Positions 8,153-17,231 of a stretch of DNA of 64,000 nucleotides are shown in pieces. The notes beneath the pieces are model-generated. The model worked only from the letters and a program-made list of their open reading frames with translations, did no database searches and was not told the DNA's origin. The stretch covers positions 14,293 through 78,292 of the forward strand of contig CAPAOV010000010.1 of NCBI GenBank assembly GCA_948579355.1. Direction: 5' to 3'. Position 1 is the first letter of the stretch; the number at the start of each line of letters is the position of its first letter. The stretch comes from an uncultured Eubacterium sp. GTDB lineage: Bacteria > Bacillota > Clostridia > Lachnospirales > Lachnospiraceae. The position numbers and the translations under genes are program-made.

Positions 8153-9821
8153 AATGAATCTGCCGGCCGCCGGAGCCTACCGCTATATTATAAACGGCGT
8201 CAACAGCCTCTCCTTTCTCCGCTTTTATGTGGTAGGAACCCTCACCCACGTAAACCGTATAGGAACCATTTTCATCGGTCTCTGTCTGATACAGCGTTCC
8301 GTCCGCAATATTTTCGCAAATAACAGTGACGCCGGCGACCGGTTTCTTTGATGTATCTGTCACCGTGCCCACTACTTTTTTCTGGTCTACTACGCGCAGC
8401 GTAGCCGTACACTGACAGGTCCGGTTTTCATTTTCTTTATCAGTAATTGTCAGCCGGACTGTATATTCCCCGACAATGTTCGCTTTACCGCTTATTTTCC
8501 CGGTATTCTCATCCAGCTTAATTCCGGCCGGAAGATTGATTGCGGAATAGGTATATTGACTGCTTCCTCCCACCGCAGAAGCAAACTCCTTTTCTTTTAA
8601 TTCATTTCCGACTAAAATAGTACTGTCTTCTGCTTTGCCTACGATTGTCGAATTGTTACCTACATATACATATATTGTCTGCCGAACGGTGCTGCCTGTC
8701 TCGTCGGTAGCTTTCAGTGTCAATTGCGTTCCTACCGTAACCGTTGTCAGCGTTCCACTAAACAATAATTGATTATTTTTTTCTTTTACCGTAATTCCCG
8801 GTATGGAGCCTGTCAATTGATAAGAAATATGGCCGCAGCAATATTCGCTGAGGTCTACAACTTTATTCCAGCTCTCTCCCACGACACCAATCCACTTCTC
8901 GTCGAGCGGACGCGTATTGCGAACATAGATTGCCTGTGTTTCCATCGTTTTCACGCCATTGCCCGGCAGAGCGGCGATGGTAACGCGCACAAAAGAATCC
9001 CGACTGACCGAATATTCCGGAGCCAATGTCAAATCATAAGTTTTATCTTCATAATTGCGCATCTGTGCAATCCGGTACTTCCGGCTGTATGTACCAAACG
9101 AATACTGTTTCCCGTCCAGTGAAAATTGAGACTCAGTCAGCCTCATTGCCTTATCGAGTACAACCCGCACGGCATTGCTGCTTAATACCTCAACCGACGC
9201 AATGCTCACGCTGTTTGTGGCAAGTACTGTTAGTTTGATACTTCCTGTTTTCTTGCTCCCCTCTACAGAAGTAGCCTTAATGGTAACGGTTCCTGCCTTT
9301 AATCCGGTCACCTTTCCGGTGCTGCTCACCTTGGCAATGGATTTATTGGACGTCGACCATGTGACTTTCTTATAACTTCCGCTTACCGGATTTACAATCG
9401 CTTTTAATGCCAGTGTATTCCCCACATAAAGCGCGTTTTTCGGCTTTTCAATTGTAATGGAAGTAACTTTTTTTACAACGTTAATCGTAATCTTTGCCTT
9501 TTTCTTTTTGTTCTTTTTTGAGGTGACGGTCACCTTGCATTTTCCTGTCTTAATTCCCTTTACATAACCGGACGAAGAGACCGTGGCAATTTTCTTATTT
9601 GAAGATTTATATTTTACTTTCTTATTAGCAGACTTATTTGGCGTCACCTTTACGGTCGTCTTTAATTTTATTTTCTTTCCCACCGCTACATGAACCGAAG
9701 AACCATAATTACTCTTTACGGTAACTTTCTTTACTTTTACTTTTGCCGATGCTTCCTGCGGTGCAGTGCAAACCAACAGCGCCATTGCCAGTAAAAGCAT
9801 CCCTTTCCACATTTTTTTCAT
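8127..9821 (-). CDS. Secreted multi-domain Ig-like (Big2-type) surface protein
   Basis: A 564-residue exported protein. Residues 1-26 are a signal peptide ending near EASA. A lysine-rich stretch (about 27-115) and residues about 115-200 look like two bacterial Ig-like group 2 domains, with the hallmark pattern of strands followed by IATVSSSGYVKGIKTGKCKV and IAKVSSTGKVTGLKAGTVTI. Residues about 205-395 are less clear beta modules. About 400-480 looks like a putative-Ig/cadherin-like module (ASAVGGSSQYTYSAINLPAG). The C-terminus (about 485-560, GTVTDTSKKPVAGVTVICEN) is a carboxypeptidase-regulatory-like beta sandwich. There is no LPXTG motif; the basic N-terminal Ig region may bind wall polymers (inference). 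It has its own promoter at 9852-9879. Confidence 0.85.
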   Translation of the reverse strand: MKKMWKGMLLLAMALLVCTAPQEASAKVKVKKVTVKSNYGSSVHVAVGKKIKLKTTVKVTPNKSANKKVKYKSSNKKIATVSSSGYVKGIKTGKCKVTVTSKKNKKKKAKITINVVKKVTSITIEKPKNALYVGNTLALKAIVNPVSGSYKKVTWSTSNKSIAKVSSTGKVTGLKAGTVTIKATSVEGSKKTGSIKLTVLATNSVSIASVEVLSSNAVRVVLDKAMRLTESQFSLDGKQYSFGTYSRKYRIAQMRNYEDKTYDLTLAPEYSVSRDSFVRVTIAALPGNGVKTMETQAIYVRNTRPLDEKWIGVVGESWNKVVDLSEYCCGHISYQLTGSIPGITVKEKNNQLLFSGTLTTVTVGTQLTLKATDETGSTVRQTIYVYVGNNSTIVGKAEDSTILVGNELKEKEFASAVGGSSQYTYSAINLPAGIKLDENTGKISGKANIVGEYTVRLTITDKENENRTCQCTATLRVVDQKKVVGTVTDTSKKPVAGVTVICENIADGTLYQTETDENGSYTVYVGEGSYHIKAEKGEAVDAVYNIAVGSGGRQIHFILRAEDL

Positions 9822-9851
9822 AAGAACCTCCCTTACGCTTTTTTACTTTGT

Positions 9852-9879
9852 TTATTAGAATACTGCTTAATTTTGTCAA
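9852..9879 (-). promoter_or_regulatory. Sigma-A-like promoter of the Ig-like protein
   Basis: The minus strand has TTGACA (9874-9879), a 16-nt spacer and TAATAA (9852-9857), about 30 nt before the ATG at 9821, which is preceded by AAGGGAGG. The spacer is one base shorter than ideal. Confidence 0.5.
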
Positions 9880-9890
9880 AAAATTGTATT

Positions 9891-11948
9891 TTAGCCTGAA
9901 ATTGCATTCTTTTTCAGTTTTCTTTTCAATCTGCTTTCCTGCTCCTCCGATAAAGTCATCCCCTCGGTCAAGGAATCGAACCAACCGCTAATCCTGTTTT
10001 TTCTTACACGTAAAACGGGAAGTTCATCGTTGGATATAAGAGAGAGAAGCCAGTCTTGATAGATTTCATCCCTCTCTCCCGTGATTACCGGAACATCCCC
10101 CTCAAAACAATACTTTCTCGCTCCACTCAGGCAGGTAACGCTTATTTTTTTTAAGGATTTGGGAAACTGAATAATTGACAGGTCGGGGATTGCAAATAAA
10201 CTTCTGATTTCTTTTACTCCTTCCGGAAGCTTTATCTTATAGTTGCTGCCTCCGGATAAATCAAATTGGTTGGTGAGGAAAGGTTCGAGAGTAAGATAAC
10301 TCACTGCTCCGTAAAAAATTTTACCATCCGCCGAGCGGAGCCAGCCGTATTCCTTTCCGGATATAAACGGATTTCTTTCATCCATATAAACCCTGTCAAA
10401 ATTTACGCAGCCGGCGTTGTTCCGAAACGCATTTTCCTCTATCTCCTGTACATTTTTCCCAATGTGAATTATGTAAAGATTCCGGTTCGTAAAATAAAAA
10501 TTATCGCTTCGCAAAACCGTAATTCCCTCTGGAATAGAAACCGTATCCCTGCCGGTAAGAGTAATATTTTTCCCGAGAAATGTCGCTTTCTCCGGCAGAA
10601 ATGAGAGACCCATGCCCCACAGCGCATTGTCGCCGATATAGCTTACATTGGGAAATCCATGGTATGCCAGCAATTCGACTGGCGCGGCAGTGCCATCCGA
10701 TTCTTCCCATTCTCTCCAGTATGTCCGCAGTCTCTCCGACGAGTTATCTATCGCAAATGCCTCTTCTTCTATTCTCTCAATTGTTTCCGGCAGCATAAAG
10801 ATAACCTGAGTTTCCTTTTTTTCCATATTTTCCAAAGAAACCGTATGGGCAAATGCACGTCTGGAAACTACTTTCCAGCCCTTTTCCAGTTCAATACACA
10901 TCGGCCCACAGTTTCTAAAAGCATCCTCTTCCACATAAATACCAGTGGCAAGGGAAAGCTTCCGCATTTGAGGATTCGCCTCCGTTACAAAACAGCCATT
11001 GTCCCCCAATTCAAACGCATGAGAGGCTATCCGGTTCACTCCCTCCGGCAGCACGATATCCCCACTGTAAATATCACCGGTATAACGGAAAACCGTATTT
11101 CCTTTCATCAGAAACTCGCCCTTTTGTACTGTTCCTGACAGTTCCTTTTTCCGGCAATCCGCTTCCTCAATCACACCAAATGGATTTTGCACTATCGTAT
11201 AGCAGTATCCGTCCTTTTCATATACCTTTTTCTTCCTGCGGCCGGCTAAATCAACGCTCTCAACAGCCTCCCCAAAAAGGCGTTCGCATTCGGATTCTGT
11301 AGTGCAGAGGGAAATACCGCCAATATCCGTCTTCCTGTGCTTGATATTTCCCGCCAGCCGCACCCGTATACGCCATACATTACCCTCTTCGTCAGTGAGT
11401 AGGCTGCAATACTTTTTTACCGTTTCCGGTAGCTGCTTCTTTGTATTCATATACTCCATCAGGTGCACGGTCTCTTCTTCCGGCAATCCGCTCTTTCTCG
11501 CCAGTGTTCCCTGAAATTCCAATACATGGGGTTTGTCCGGTATTTGCGGTATATCAATGCGAATTTTATCTTCTTCCGGATAAATCGAACCCTTGCAGCT
11601 ATTCCCCGCCGTAATATAGTAAACAGGGCCAGCCAGCCGCTGCGGTGCATAAGAAAATTCATAACCGTTGCCAATGGAATATGCGGTTGAGAGAGGAATC
11701 TCATTGTGTGTCCTCTTATTGTTTAAAGAAAAGGACAATGTTCCACTCGTAACACGATACACTTTCAACGTCAATTTCCCGTCCGCACTCTGCCACACTC
11801 CCTCATATTTGGCATACTGCTGAAAATTTTCCTTATCTCTTTTTTGTAATACATTTGTTATTACAAAAAAAACCAAAACACATAAAAAAGCTGCCACTGC
11901 CGAAAATAGAATGCGCCGCTTCCTCGCCGTCATGTGTACCCTGTTCAT
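9891..11948 (-). CDS. Membrane-anchored BspA-type leucine-rich-repeat protein
   Basis: A 685-residue protein with a basic N-terminus and one membrane helix (about residues 11-32, ILFSAVAAFLCVLVFFVI) and no obvious cleavage site, so it is probably anchored and facing outward. The middle and C-terminal parts contain irregular BspA-type (LRR_5) repeats, recognisable as ILPEG-V-RI-S-AF units: LPEGVNRIASHAF, LPETIERIEEEAF, IPEGITVLRSDNF and IGKNVQEIEENAFRNN. Such repeats usually bind proteins or glycans. It starts 20 nt after trxB and is probably in the same transcript. The ATG at 11948 lies about 8 nt after GGAGAAGCGG; an internal ATG five codons on is possible. Confidence 0.8.
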   Translation of the reverse strand: MNRVHMTARKRRILFSAVAAFLCVLVFFVITNVLQKRDKENFQQYAKYEGVWQSADGKLTLKVYRVTSGTLSFSLNNKRTHNEIPLSTAYSIGNGYEFSYAPQRLAGPVYYITAGNSCKGSIYPEEDKIRIDIPQIPDKPHVLEFQGTLARKSGLPEEETVHLMEYMNTKKQLPETVKKYCSLLTDEEGNVWRIRVRLAGNIKHRKTDIGGISLCTTESECERLFGEAVESVDLAGRRKKKVYEKDGYCYTIVQNPFGVIEEADCRKKELSGTVQKGEFLMKGNTVFRYTGDIYSGDIVLPEGVNRIASHAFELGDNGCFVTEANPQMRKLSLATGIYVEEDAFRNCGPMCIELEKGWKVVSRRAFAHTVSLENMEKKETQVIFMLPETIERIEEEAFAIDNSSERLRTYWREWEESDGTAAPVELLAYHGFPNVSYIGDNALWGMGLSFLPEKATFLGKNITLTGRDTVSIPEGITVLRSDNFYFTNRNLYIIHIGKNVQEIEENAFRNNAGCVNFDRVYMDERNPFISGKEYGWLRSADGKIFYGAVSYLTLEPFLTNQFDLSGGSNYKIKLPEGVKEIRSLFAIPDLSIIQFPKSLKKISVTCLSGARKYCFEGDVPVITGERDEIYQDWLLSLISNDELPVLRVRKNRISGWFDSLTEGMTLSEEQESRLKRKLKKNAISG

Positions 11949-11968
11949 ACTTACCGCTTCTCCCTCTT

Positions 11969-12892
11969 TTATTCCATGTACTCACATGCCGCCAGCGCCG
12001 CGACAGCACCATCCGCAGCAGCAGTTGCCAACTGTCGCACTGATTTTGTACGGCAGTCGCCTGCCACATAAACTCCCGGCGTCTCCGTGTTACAGTCCTC
12101 TGCCGCCTCAATATATCCTTTCTCGTCCAGTTTTACATAGTCCGCAAACGGTTCATTGTCCGGCATCTGCCCAATGGCGATAAAGACGCCGGACACTTCA
12201 ATTTCCCGCGTCTCCTTTGTCTGTACGTCCTGTATCTCAACAGCCGCCAGATTCGGTTCTCCCAACAGTTGCCTGACAACCGAATTCCATACAAATTCCA
12301 CGTTTTCTTTTTGACGCAGCGCATCTCCAAGTTTCGCCTCTCCCCGCAAAGCATCCCGCCGATGAATCACATATACCTTGCGGCAATAATTCGAGAGAAA
12401 CATCGCATCTTCCAAAGCCGTATTGCCGCCACCGACAACAGCCACATCCCGCCCCCGGAAGAACATACCGTCACAGGTGGCGCAATAAGATACGCCAGCG
12501 CCGATAAGCGCTTCTTCACGTTCTACTCCAAGTGGACGGTTCTTGGCTCCTGTCGCCAAAATAACCGCCTTTGACTCATAACAGACTTCCTCGCCCGCAG
12601 CATTTTTAGTGTAAACATGCTTTTTTTCTCCGTTCGAATCCTCTTCCATACGGAGCACTTTCTCCTGCTTATATTCTGCCCCCAGACGGATTGCCTGCTC
12701 GTATAGATTTTTGGCGAACTCAAAACCGGAAATCTTTGCTATGCCCGGATAATTCTCTACTTCAGGAGAGTTTACAATCTGTCCGCCAAAAGATTTTTTC
12801 TCCAACACAAGAACGGATTTACCTGCCCGCACTCCATAGATTGCTGCAGACAAACCCGCTGTTCCCGCTCCTACAATTATAATATCGTACAT
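11969..12892 (-). CDS. trxB: Thioredoxin-disulfide reductase
   Basis: A 307-residue low-molecular-weight flavoprotein that passes electrons from NAD(P)H to thioredoxin. Seen in sequence: FAD-binding GAGTAGLSAAIYGVRAG at the N-terminus, the redox-active CATC motif near residue 138, a second nucleotide-binding VVGGGNTALEDA and the C-terminal FAD motif GVYVAGDCRTKSVRQLATA. Length is normal for TrxB. The partner thioredoxin lies 51 bp upstream in the same orientation, forming a trxA-trxB unit. Confidence 0.96.
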   Translation of the reverse strand: MYDIIIVGAGTAGLSAAIYGVRAGKSVLVLEKKSFGGQIVNSPEVENYPGIAKISGFEFAKNLYEQAIRLGAEYKQEKVLRMEEDSNGEKKHVYTKNAAGEEVCYESKAVILATGAKNRPLGVEREEALIGAGVSYCATCDGMFFRGRDVAVVGGGNTALEDAMFLSNYCRKVYVIHRRDALRGEAKLGDALRQKENVEFVWNSVVRQLLGEPNLAAVEIQDVQTKETREIEVSGVFIAIGQMPDNEPFADYVKLDEKGYIEAAEDCNTETPGVYVAGDCRTKSVRQLATAAADGAVAALAACEYME

Positions 12893-12943
12893 AAGCTCCT
12901 CCCAGCCTGATAAGATAATGTCAGTTATTTGCTATTTATTACT

Positions 12944-13249
12944 TCAGATAAGCGCGGCTACTTCTTCTTTTGAAATGAAACCAACCGAGCGGTTCGTCTC
13001 CTGCCCTTCCTTTATTACAACTAACGTCGGAATAGACATAACGCGGAATTGCATTGCCAGCTCCTGCTGTTCATCTACATTTACTTTGCACACTTTGATA
13101 TCGCTGCGTTCTTCGGCAACCTCATCGACAACCGGTGAGAGCATCTGGCACGGCCCGCACCAGGTCGCCCAAAAATCAATCAGTACCGGCTTGTCCGATT
13201 GCATCACTTCTGTTTCGTAATTTTTTTGTGTAATTTCTACTACTGCCAT
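12944..13249 (-). CDS. trxA: Thioredoxin
   Basis: A 101-residue thioredoxin with the canonical active site WCGPC (about residues 30-34) and the conserved cis-proline in SIPTLVV. It reduces protein disulfides in the cytoplasm and is recycled by the TrxB encoded next. The ATG at 13249 follows GGAGGATTATTAA. It is the first gene of the trxA-trxB-LRR group. The restriction-modification cassette ends 147 bp upstream of it. Confidence 0.97.
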   Translation of the reverse strand: MAVVEITQKNYETEVMQSDKPVLIDFWATWCGPCQMLSPVVDEVAEERSDIKVCKVNVDEQQELAMQFRVMSIPTLVVIKEGQETNRSVGFISKEEVAALI

Positions 13250-13396
13250 TTAATAATCCTCCATTCCGAAATGTTTTTTGTTTCATATCCAATCCCATAA
13301 ATTGTAGCTGTTAATGGTAACTATCTATAGGATACCTTTCCTCATATTATTATATACTTTGCCCTCTTTCGTTTCAACACATTATTTTTAATTTTC

Positions 13397-14620
13397 TTAT
13401 GAACCAAAATTATAATACTTTTCAATTGTATTGAGCAATCCCTCAAAGTCCATTTCCTGAACTTCAAAGAATTCTTCTGTATTCAAACCTGTATTCAGCA
13501 TCGTCTGATACATATAAAAATCGTATATTATTGGCCCCTCTGTCCGTCCCAGTAAATTATCTCTAATCTCACCTGTTTTTGCTACCAGACACAAATATTG
13601 ATAATCTTTATCTACATACTGTGTATTATTATTGGGATGCGCATATGATAAATGCTGTGTAGGAGTTAATGCTATCAGGTTCTCCAAATAATCTGCAATC
13701 ATTGGAAATTCACTCGCTGGGAATATATGATGAATTTGAGTCGCCGAATCAAGAATATGTCTTTCATCAAATAACATTGTTTTTCCATCCCGATACAAGT
13801 CATTATATCTGCGCAAATTTCTTTTTGCGCGATTAATACGGTATGTCGTCATAGAATCATCCGGCGCCGGCAAAGTTATTTCATAATCACCTCTAGTCAT
13901 ATCTTTGGGCTTTTCAGATAAAATATCTCTCCAGTTTCTTTGGTTATACATAATCATATCTTGTGTAATAACATCCTTTGATAGATGTCCTTTTTCTGTA
14001 CCACATTTCTTATATTTACAAGCCAATGGGTTTAATACTTTAGTGAAAATACGTCCACATTCAGTAGCTCCATTGATTGGCGTATTATTAATCGTAAATT
14101 GGGTATATAAATCCTTTAACTCTTTAAAACTGCTCTTGTCCTGCAATTGAAAAAAGCATTCAAACTTTCTATAAATACCGCTGTCTTTTAGTACCTTTTC
14201 GATATAGAAACAAAGAAAATTATAACTATTTCTCTCTCTAAAACTTATGTACTCCAACAATTCCTGATTAATAATGGAATAAGTATATCCGAGTCCGATT
14301 TTTTCTCCATGAATAATGCCGGCTGCATCCAACAATTTAATAGGCTGTCCAAAATACTTATCATATTCATTTGAAGCTTTCTCTGTAGGGTTCGGTTTGC
14401 TAAAAATTTGCTGAACATTCTCTACCGTATAATCACTGTACCAAATATCCTTTACCGTAAATATTTTATTCGCTTTATTACGTGTATATTCTATAATACA
14501 GTCTGATACCAGACACACAACATCCATCGTACATTTTTGGTCTATCCAACGTCCGTTATGTGTCTTTCTCACATCATAATCATGTTCATCTAAAAATTTT
14601 TGTATTGCCTTATTATCCAT
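13397..14620 (-). CDS. Type II restriction endonuclease, HNH type
   Basis: A 407-residue protein paired with a DNA methyltransferase. Near residues 295-325 it carries an HNH-like motif: QIHHIFPASEFP, then ENLIALTPTQH, giving His-His, Asn and His ligands in the right order. The HNH nuclease core cuts DNA using one metal ion. Its ATG overlaps the methyltransferase stop by 8 bp (ATGGATAA), so translation is coupled and the modifying enzyme is made first. The partner methylates both C and A, as known for the type IIS Alw26I/Eco31I/Esp3I group, whose endonuclease Eco31I is also HNH; membership here is inference. The recognition site cannot be read from sequence. Confidence 0.85.
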   Translation of the reverse strand: MDNKAIQKFLDEHDYDVRKTHNGRWIDQKCTMDVVCLVSDCIIEYTRNKANKIFTVKDIWYSDYTVENVQQIFSKPNPTEKASNEYDKYFGQPIKLLDAAGIIHGEKIGLGYTYSIINQELLEYISFRERNSYNFLCFYIEKVLKDSGIYRKFECFFQLQDKSSFKELKDLYTQFTINNTPINGATECGRIFTKVLNPLACKYKKCGTEKGHLSKDVITQDMIMYNQRNWRDILSEKPKDMTRGDYEITLPAPDDSMTTYRINRAKRNLRRYNDLYRDGKTMLFDERHILDSATQIHHIFPASEFPMIADYLENLIALTPTQHLSYAHPNNNTQYVDKDYQYLCLVAKTGEIRDNLLGRTEGPIIYDFYMYQTMLNTGLNTEEFFEVQEMDFEGLLNTIEKYYNFGS

Positions 14621-17135
14621 TCAAACACTCCTTTAATACGCCGTAGAAAAATACGCTTGTCGCATCTACATTCAAAGAACGTGTTTGGAAATTTCTTGCT
14701 ATTTGATAAAACTGTCTGTACTCATCCGATGAAAAATATTCCATTTGTCTTTCTGTCAATTTCATATCTTCTTTTGGAATTAATACAGCAACAGAACCAT
14801 TCACAACCACATTCTCTGTGTTACGCATTACTCTTGGCTTATACGTCATATTCGGTGTCAGGTATACATTCTGATTACCAACATACTTATACGCACTTAA
14901 AACCTCTGCTGTAGCTCTCTTAATATAGGAATCATATCCCGGTATATCAACAATCTCTTTTCCATTATCACTAATATTTCGGGACTTAAGTACACGCAAA
15001 CAGTCTTCTTCTTTTGTCTGCGTTGTATTTGAATTTGTAATCTGCCTATCCCTAAAAACTGTAAACTTATCAAAATCAAGCCGTTGGGAAATACTATCAA
15101 AAAATTCATCTCTATAAATTATCCAATATGGATATGCCTTATCTGTAATATATTTTTGCTTTTGGATAATGCTTTTTTTCAACGCCAGAGATTCCACTTT
15201 TGTATTTCTCGGTTGGCCAAGTGTATCAATAAACAGACATATTGTCTCAACTAATACACCCTTGAAGCCATTCTCGCCGTAATCCTGAATACAATCTATT
15301 TTCATTCCGGAAAGCAATTCTCTTGTAACACGAAACTCCGGTGTATTTAATATGGCTTTTGGTATTATCATCGCGACATAATCCGCCATTGATATTGCTT
15401 TTTCCAAGAAAAATTCAAATGTATTTGTTGTGTTTCTATTCACATTATTCTTCAAATATTTTGTTGCATCTTTTGTTTTCAATTTTGAAAATGGTGGATT
15501 CCCAATTACTAAATCATACCTTTTCTTAAAATCATATAACAATGTATCCGCATGAATAAAATTCAATTTTACATTGGATGGAATTTTTTGTTTTTGCAGC
15601 AATAATTTAAGAATCTGCAAATTCTTTTTGTCAATATCCACTACATCAATATTAACTGTCTTATTTCCCTCGTATTTTTTGAATATAAAGGGTAGGAAAT
15701 TGCCAACACCTACCGATGGTTCCAGTACACTGACTTCGTCTTTATCAAAATCAGGAAGTTGTTTATAGATTTCATTCACAATAAATTTGTTAGTGTAATA
15801 TGCGGCATTATTTTCTCTTTTTGCATTCGTTAATTCTGCTATCCTTGCCAGCGAAGCACTCCCCAGATTAAGTGGATTATCCAAGATAAACTGCATCAAA
15901 TTTTCAGTTTTTAATAATTCATACTCTTCTATGGTTTTCCCAACCATAGCGCTTGTAAAATGCTTCTGTATCATAAAATCTCTTATGTTGCAGGCAATCT
16001 GAAAAAAGATTTCCGTAGGAACTGCTTCACCAATACTTTGTCTAATCTTTATTTCTTCTTTTTTGAGTAATGCACTCTTACTTCTTTCCGACATGGCATT
16101 AAGTTCTTCCGATGATTTATCAATCCACCTGAAATCGCTGGGAATAGTCATAATTTTCATAAGTTCACGTATAGAGAATACTCGGTCTTCTTCCGGATGA
16201 ATGGTGTTCTGACTTGCAAGCAAATCGTTTCTTGTATGAATGCATGGTGCAACTTTATCCCAGTACTGACGCGTATATTTATCACCGTTTTTGCGAATAT
16301 TGGGCACAATTTCACCGTCCACCATCTTATGTGGGCGCTTTAATTCATCCGCATTATCAAAAGCGCACTCCCCCTCTTTTAAATCATGAATCCAACAACG
16401 CATCTGTTCCGGATATGTCCTGAAAGCATGATAAAAATCTGCCGGGCATATTTCCCCCCATTCAAGTTTTGGCATATTACCTATTACTTGTCTCAAACTC
16501 TTTTCTTCTACATAAGCAGGATACATTTCAATCGGTGTAACATACTCCGACATTTCTTTGCTTACACCAATAACAACCGTACGCGTTCTTGAAGAATTTG
16601 AACCATAATTTTTAAAATTCAAAATTTTGCTGGCAATCGTATACTTGTCATTCAATTCTTCAAAAATTACTTGTCCTATTTTTTTAATTGTTCCATCCGG
16701 CGCTGTACAACCTGTTTTCATGAAAGCAGCCACGTTTTCAAAAATGAAGAATCCGGGGTTAATCTTTTGAATTAAATGTATGGACTCTACTACCAAACTA
16801 TTTCTCACTATTTCATTTTTAGTCTTTTTATGATTGGCAACGGACATACCCTGGCAAGGTGGTGTTGCAATCAAAACGTCAACCCTATGATTTCCCAGTT
16901 TTTTCCACTTTTTTATCTCCGCAAAAATTTTGTCTTTCGTTTTATCCGTAGTAATATCATCACAAATATATCCCGACTCATATTTACATTTATTATTAAA
17001 TTTTTGAACATTCAATCTTCTTTCTATTAACTCATTTGTAGCTATACATTCAAAGCCTGCTTTCTTAAATCCAAAGCACCCGACTCCGGCACCACTAAAA
17101 AGACTTATATATGTTAATGTTTTATCTTTTAACAT
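14613..17135 (-). CDS. Fused cytosine-C5 and adenine-N6 DNA methyltransferase
   Basis: An 840-residue natural fusion. Residues about 1-380 are a C5-cytosine methyltransferase: motif I SLFSGAGVGCFG, motif IV ATPPCQGMS with the catalytic Cys near 93, and motif VI FIFENV near 131. Residues about 440-840 are an N6-adenine methyltransferase: motif I VLEPSVGVGNF near 470 and motif IV DLVIGNPPFSK near 544. It protects host DNA from the endonuclease encoded next. Two different base modifications imply an asymmetric site, one base methylated on each strand, as shown for type IIS systems such as Esp3I (established for that family, inferred here). The start at 17135 follows GAGGTGTGATGGA; longer in-frame starts would lie in the promoter. 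Confidence 0.92.
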   Translation of the reverse strand: MLKDKTLTYISLFSGAGVGCFGFKKAGFECIATNELIERRLNVQKFNNKCKYESGYICDDITTDKTKDKIFAEIKKWKKLGNHRVDVLIATPPCQGMSVANHKKTKNEIVRNSLVVESIHLIQKINPGFFIFENVAAFMKTGCTAPDGTIKKIGQVIFEELNDKYTIASKILNFKNYGSNSSRTRTVVIGVSKEMSEYVTPIEMYPAYVEEKSLRQVIGNMPKLEWGEICPADFYHAFRTYPEQMRCWIHDLKEGECAFDNADELKRPHKMVDGEIVPNIRKNGDKYTRQYWDKVAPCIHTRNDLLASQNTIHPEEDRVFSIRELMKIMTIPSDFRWIDKSSEELNAMSERSKSALLKKEEIKIRQSIGEAVPTEIFFQIACNIRDFMIQKHFTSAMVGKTIEEYELLKTENLMQFILDNPLNLGSASLARIAELTNAKRENNAAYYTNKFIVNEIYKQLPDFDKDEVSVLEPSVGVGNFLPFIFKKYEGNKTVNIDVVDIDKKNLQILKLLLQKQKIPSNVKLNFIHADTLLYDFKKRYDLVIGNPPFSKLKTKDATKYLKNNVNRNTTNTFEFFLEKAISMADYVAMIIPKAILNTPEFRVTRELLSGMKIDCIQDYGENGFKGVLVETICLFIDTLGQPRNTKVESLALKKSIIQKQKYITDKAYPYWIIYRDEFFDSISQRLDFDKFTVFRDRQITNSNTTQTKEEDCLRVLKSRNISDNGKEIVDIPGYDSYIKRATAEVLSAYKYVGNQNVYLTPNMTYKPRVMRNTENVVVNGSVAVLIPKEDMKLTERQMEYFSSDEYRQFYQIARNFQTRSLNVDATSVFFYGVLKECLNG

Positions 17136-17165
17136 TCCATCACACCTCGTCCTTAATCTATACTC

Positions 17166-17194
17166 ATTATATTCATTAATCGGAATAATTGCAA
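17166..17194 (-). promoter_or_regulatory. Promoter of the restriction-modification operon
   Basis: The minus strand has -35 TTGCAA (17189-17194), a 17-nt spacer and a perfect -10 TATAAT (17166-17171). The start site would fall about 24 nt before the ATG at 17135. No controller-protein gene or C-box is visible, so timing probably depends on gene order and coupling. Confidence 0.8.
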
Positions 17195-17231
17195 GCATTT
17201 TCACCAAACATTTGTTCTTTTTTCTTCTGCA

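Noticed and set aside
17136..17207. Extended N-terminus of the methyltransferase (start at 17207)
   Set aside because: The extension runs through a TTGCAA-17-TATAAT promoter, and GAGGTG sits correctly before the ATG at 17135.
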